DNA from: an uncultured Eubacteriales bacterium
Lineage (GTDB): Bacteria; Bacillota_A; Clostridia; Christensenellales; Aristaeellaceae
Length of the DNA: 9,218 nucleotides
Assembly (NCBI GenBank): GCA_902803675.1
Contig: CADCQZ010000194.1
Coordinates: forward strand, 1 to 9,218
Direction of reading: 5' to 3'
A model generated the notes under the pieces. That model was not told the DNA's origin and did not search any database. It saw only the letters and a program-made list of their open reading frames with translations. Below are positions 6,953-9,218 of the stretch, in pieces (within the stretch, counting starts at the first letter, position 1; every line of letters starts with the position of its first letter). Both the position numbers and the translations under genes were made by a program.

Positions 6953-7564
6953 ATGGACAGTTATGTGACGGGAGACACGATACGCGCTCTGAGGGAAGAG
7001 AAAGGTTTGACCCAGGAGGACCTGGCGGGCCGCATCCATGTGAGCGCCAAGGCCGTGAGCAAATGGGAGACCGGGCGGGGGCTGCCGGACATCAGCCTGC
7101 TGGAGCCCCTGGCGAAGGCGCTGAACGTATCGGTGATCGAACTGATGAACGGGGCGCCGGTCCGCAACAGGAACGGGGCCGGCAACATGCTCAGGGGCCG
7201 CTTCTACCTGTGCCCCGTCTGCGGCAACACGGTCCAGGCGGCCGGGGACGCGGTGGTGAGCTGCTGCGGCATCACCCTGCCGCCGCTGGAAAAGGAAGAG
7301 GACGACGGGGAGCACCGCATCCGCGCGGAGATATCCGACGGCGAATGGTACGTGACCGTGGACCATCCGATGACAAAAGAGCACCGGATCGTGTTCCTGG
7401 CCGCGGTATCCGACCGGGAGGTACAGTTCGTCCGCCTCTATCCGGAGGAAGCGGCGGAGGCCCGGTTCCGGATGAACGGGGTGAGGCGCGTGTACGCCCT
7501 GTGCAACCGGCACGGGCTGTATGAGACCGATCCGAGGAAACAGAAAGGCCGATTTTCACCATGA
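6953..7564 (+). CDS. XRE-family HTH protein fused to two-iron desulfoferrodoxin (superoxide reductase-like)
   Basis: Predicted DNA-binding protein with an iron sensor or enzyme domain, 203 residues. Residues 7-66 are a typical HTH_3 domain; the recognition helix is about 31-41 (SAKAVSKWETG). Residues 84-110 match desulforedoxin (centre I): C87-x-x-C90-G-N, then C104-C105-G, the four ligands of a rubredoxin-like Fe site. Residues 119-191 match the neelaredoxin domain (centre II): H121, H138 (DHPM), H144 (KEH), C184 and H187 (CNRHG), the His4-Cys set of superoxide reductase. The family's catalytic Lys just before the first His is here Glu120, so enzymatic activity may be reduced. AGGAGGT (6939-6945) is 7 bases before the ATG at 6953; the adjacent ATG at 6950 is possible. 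The stop overlaps the next start by ATGA. I infer a redox, superoxide or iron-responsive regulator of its own operon; similar fusions are, as far as I recall, known in Clostridia but poorly studied. Confidence 0.9.
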   Translation: MDSYVTGDTIRALREEKGLTQEDLAGRIHVSAKAVSKWETGRGLPDISLLEPLAKALNVSVIELMNGAPVRNRNGAGNMLRGRFYLCPVCGNTVQAAGDAVVSCCGITLPPLEKEEDDGEHRIRAEISDGEWYVTVDHPMTKEHRIVFLAAVSDREVQFVRLYPEEAAEARFRMNGVRRVYALCNRHGLYETDPRKQKGRFSP

Positions 7565-8373
7565 CGTATACCTACGAGACCCATCTGCATACTTTCGAGA
7601 GCAGCGCCTGCGGAAAAACTTCAGCCCGGGAATACATCCCCTTTTACATGGACCGGGGATACGACGGCATCGTGGTGACGGATCACTTTACCGGCAACCC
7701 CAGCTACGTGCCCGACCGCGCCGCCCCCTGGAAGGACCAGGTGGACGCCTACTGCCGGGGATATGAGGAGGCGAGGGACGAGGGCGCGCGCCGGGGATTC
7801 AAGGTGTTTTTCGGGATCGAGCAGCAGTTCGCCAACGACGAGTGCCTGATCTACGGCCCGGACAAAGCCTGGCTGCTCAGTCACCCGGACATCGCTCACT
7901 GGGGAAGAAAGAGATGGTTGGAAGAGGTGGAAAAGATCGGCGGCTGTATGGTGCTGGCCCACCCCTTCCGGGTGCGCGATTACGTTAAGCAGATCACGCT
8001 GCACCCTTTCGTCCACGCGGTGGAGGCCTTCAACAGCGGCAACCGGCCGGCGGATGATATCCTCGCCCTCGCTTACGCCCGGCGGTACGGGTACATAACC
8101 ACCGCCGGGACGGACATGCACTCTGTCTCCGGCGGGCGTGACCTCTTCGGCGTCACCTTCGATGAGCCCTGGGAGAGTCTTGATACCTATATCCGCGCCG
8201 TGAGGAACAGAACTCCTTTCGGCGTCAGGATCAGCTTCGGCCGGGGGCAGGGATCCCCCGCGCTCCCGGAGCGGCCTTATGAGATGCTGGACGAAAACGA
8301 GCGCAATATCCCCTGGGACATGACCGAACTGTTCGGCGAAAAGACCGGGACCGGAGGAGAACCGTGGAATTGA
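7561..8373 (+). CDS. PHP-domain metal-dependent phosphoesterase
   Basis: A cytoplasmic phosphoesterase of the PHP superfamily, 270 residues, whose members hydrolyse small phosphate esters such as nucleotides or histidinol phosphate using a cluster of two or three metals. The visible metal ligands are H8 and H10 (HLHT), D41 and H42 (TDHF), E87 (FGIEQQF), H134 (LAHPFR), and D185 and H187 (GTDMHS), covering all the usual PHP motifs in order. The substrate cannot be named. It starts at an ATG that overlaps the stop of the HTH-desulfoferrodoxin gene by 4 bases and has only a weak AAAGG about 13 bases upstream, so translation is probably coupled. The C-terminal 40 residues (from about 228) are Pro, Glu and Asp rich and outside the core fold. 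It overlaps the next gene by 10 bases. Confidence 0.87.
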   Translation: MTYTYETHLHTFESSACGKTSAREYIPFYMDRGYDGIVVTDHFTGNPSYVPDRAAPWKDQVDAYCRGYEEARDEGARRGFKVFFGIEQQFANDECLIYGPDKAWLLSHPDIAHWGRKRWLEEVEKIGGCMVLAHPFRVRDYVKQITLHPFVHAVEAFNSGNRPADDILALAYARRYGYITTAGTDMHSVSGGRDLFGVTFDEPWESLDTYIRAVRNRTPFGVRISFGRGQGSPALPERPYEMLDENERNIPWDMTELFGEKTGTGGEPWN

Positions 8374-8804
8374 GAACGCTGGGCATTAGCGACCGGGCGG
8401 CCGTCACCCGCCTGTTCAGGGACGTGTTCACGAAGGAGCCCTGGAATGATGACTGGAGCGACCGAACGCAGCTGGACGCCTATATCGAGGACCTGACCGG
8501 GCAGAACAATTCCCTCACCCTGGGGTGCTTTAAGGACGGCCGGCTCGCGGGGCTTTCCATGGGGCACGTGAAGCACTGGCACACGGGCACGGAGTACCTG
8601 ATCGACGAGTTCTGCGTGGAGCCCTCAAACCAAGGGAAGGGCGTGGGCACGGCTTTCATGGGCCTGATCGGGGAGCACCTGAAAGGACGCGGCATCCGCC
8701 ACATTTTCCTGTTGACGGACCGCACCGTCCCCGCCTATGATTTTTACCGGAAGATGGGCTTTACGGAACTCAAGGACAGCGTGTCCTTCGTGAAGACGCT
8801 TTGA
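8364..8804 (+). CDS. GNAT family N-acetyltransferase (second)
   Basis: A predicted acetyl-CoA-dependent amine acetyltransferase, 146 residues. The start is GTG at 8364 (VELRTL, read as Met), supported by GGAGGA (8353-8358) 5 bases upstream; it lies inside the end of the PHP gene. The acetyl-CoA loop is FCVEPSNQGKGVGTAF (83-98) with Q90-x-x-G93-x-G95. The C-terminal part has LLTDRTVPAYDFYRKMGF (116-133), again with the conserved Tyr and MGF turn. The N-terminal VFTKEPWNDDW segment resembles those seen in acetyltransferases near aminoglycoside 6'-acetyltransferases, but a resistance role is not supported. It is unlike the first GNAT protein outside the core motifs, so I see no recent duplication. 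Confidence 0.86.
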   Translation: MELRTLGISDRAAVTRLFRDVFTKEPWNDDWSDRTQLDAYIEDLTGQNNSLTLGCFKDGRLAGLSMGHVKHWHTGTEYLIDEFCVEPSNQGKGVGTAFMGLIGEHLKGRGIRHIFLLTDRTVPAYDFYRKMGFTELKDSVSFVKTL

Positions 8805-8820
8805 ATATCCGGAGGCTGAC

Positions 8821-9218
8821 ATGGAGAAAACGATCATCGATTTCCTGATCCGGGCCAAGAAGGCGACGTACGCGGGCAAAGGCCCCGAGACCGCGCCGTC
8901 CCGCCCGGCGAGCCACGACCTCAAGTACAGCGAAGGGGATCTGATGTACCTGGACACCTACCTGGGCGGCGAGAGGTTCGCCGGCGAGGAAGCGCTATGG
9001 GTCTCAGGCAGGCCCATATGGAGCATGAACTACGCGGGGCGGGTCACCGGGGATCATTTCAGCGGGGACTTCCTCAAGGAAGCGCTCAAGCGCGTCCCGG
9101 AGGAAGAGCCCTTCCGCGGCCCCGGAACCTATTCGGATGGGGATCACACCTACCGCTGCAGCGTCGAGGGAAACTTTGAATGGTTCCGGGGCAGGGAGAT
9201 CATCGAATACCGGGGCGA
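8821..9218 (+). CDS. DUF5680-like protein (C-terminus outside window)
   Basis: The reading frame from the ATG at 8821 stays open for 132 codons to the right edge. GGAGG (8811-8815) is 5 bases upstream and the gap from the previous stop is 16 bases, so it belongs to the same operon. The sequence has the run KKATYAGKG near 14-22, SRPASHDLKYSEGDLMYLDTY near 27-47, LGGERFAGEEALW at 48-60, a WSMNYAGRV motif and SGDFLKEAL, then a FEWFRGRE segment. From memory this matches the DUF5680 family of small proteins of unknown function, often fused to an XRE helix-turn-helix domain in Clostridia. Here no such domain precedes it; the operon's first gene supplies one instead. No catalytic motif is evident, and the function is unknown. 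Confidence 0.72.
   Translation, partial: MEKTIIDFLIRAKKATYAGKGPETAPSRPASHDLKYSEGDLMYLDTYLGGERFAGEEALWVSGRPIWSMNYAGRVTGDHFSGDFLKEALKRVPEEEPFRGPGTYSDGDHTYRCSVEGNFEWFRGREIIEYRG

Noticed and set aside
6464..8804. Possible duplication of the two GNAT genes
   Set aside because: They share only family motifs; the N-terminal halves and acetyl-CoA loop sequences differ clearly.

Overview
The window looks like part of the chromosome of a GC-rich anaerobe of the Bacillota (Clostridia type, plausibly from gut or rumen). The evidence is strong AGGAGG-type ribosome binding sites in front of most genes, a YesM/YesN-type two-component pair beside a family 1 sugar transporter, a clostridial-looking signal peptide, and a desulfoferrodoxin (superoxide reductase) domain, which is typical of anaerobes. 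This assignment is inference; no rRNA or other marker gene is present. There are no tRNAs, CRISPR arrays, insertion sequences or phage genes, and the genes are packed tightly with few gaps.

Left part (1-3044, minus strand): a sensor histidine kinase of the YesM/LytS class, followed with a 23-base overlap by a YesN-like response regulator cut by the left edge. Their promoter lies in a short AT-rich region (about 3045-3236) shared with the divergent transporter operon. That region also holds an imperfect inverted repeat that could be an operator.

Middle part (3237-6402, plus strand): a carbohydrate ABC importer operon ordered permease, permease, solute-binding protein. It has no ATPase gene, so a shared ATPase encoded elsewhere is expected. 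Two GC-rich hairpins sit between the second permease and the binding-protein gene, and a clear intrinsic terminator closes the operon. The likely logic is that the kinase senses a sugar or related extracellular cue and the regulator controls the transporter.

Right part (6428-9218, plus strand): a single GNAT acetyltransferase gene with its own extended -10 element, then a second operon with its own promoter. The operon encodes (1) an XRE helix-turn-helix protein fused to a complete two-iron desulfoferrodoxin, (2) a PHP-domain metallo-phosphoesterase, (3) a second GNAT acetyltransferase, and (4) a DUF5680-like protein cut by the right edge. The first three overlap by 4 and 10 bases, and the fourth starts 16 bases after the third ends.

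The most interesting item is the HTH-desulfoferrodoxin fusion at 6953-7564. It keeps all nine metal ligands but has Glu where the catalytic Lys of superoxide reductase normally sits. It reads as a candidate iron-based oxygen, superoxide or redox sensing transcription factor heading its own small operon.
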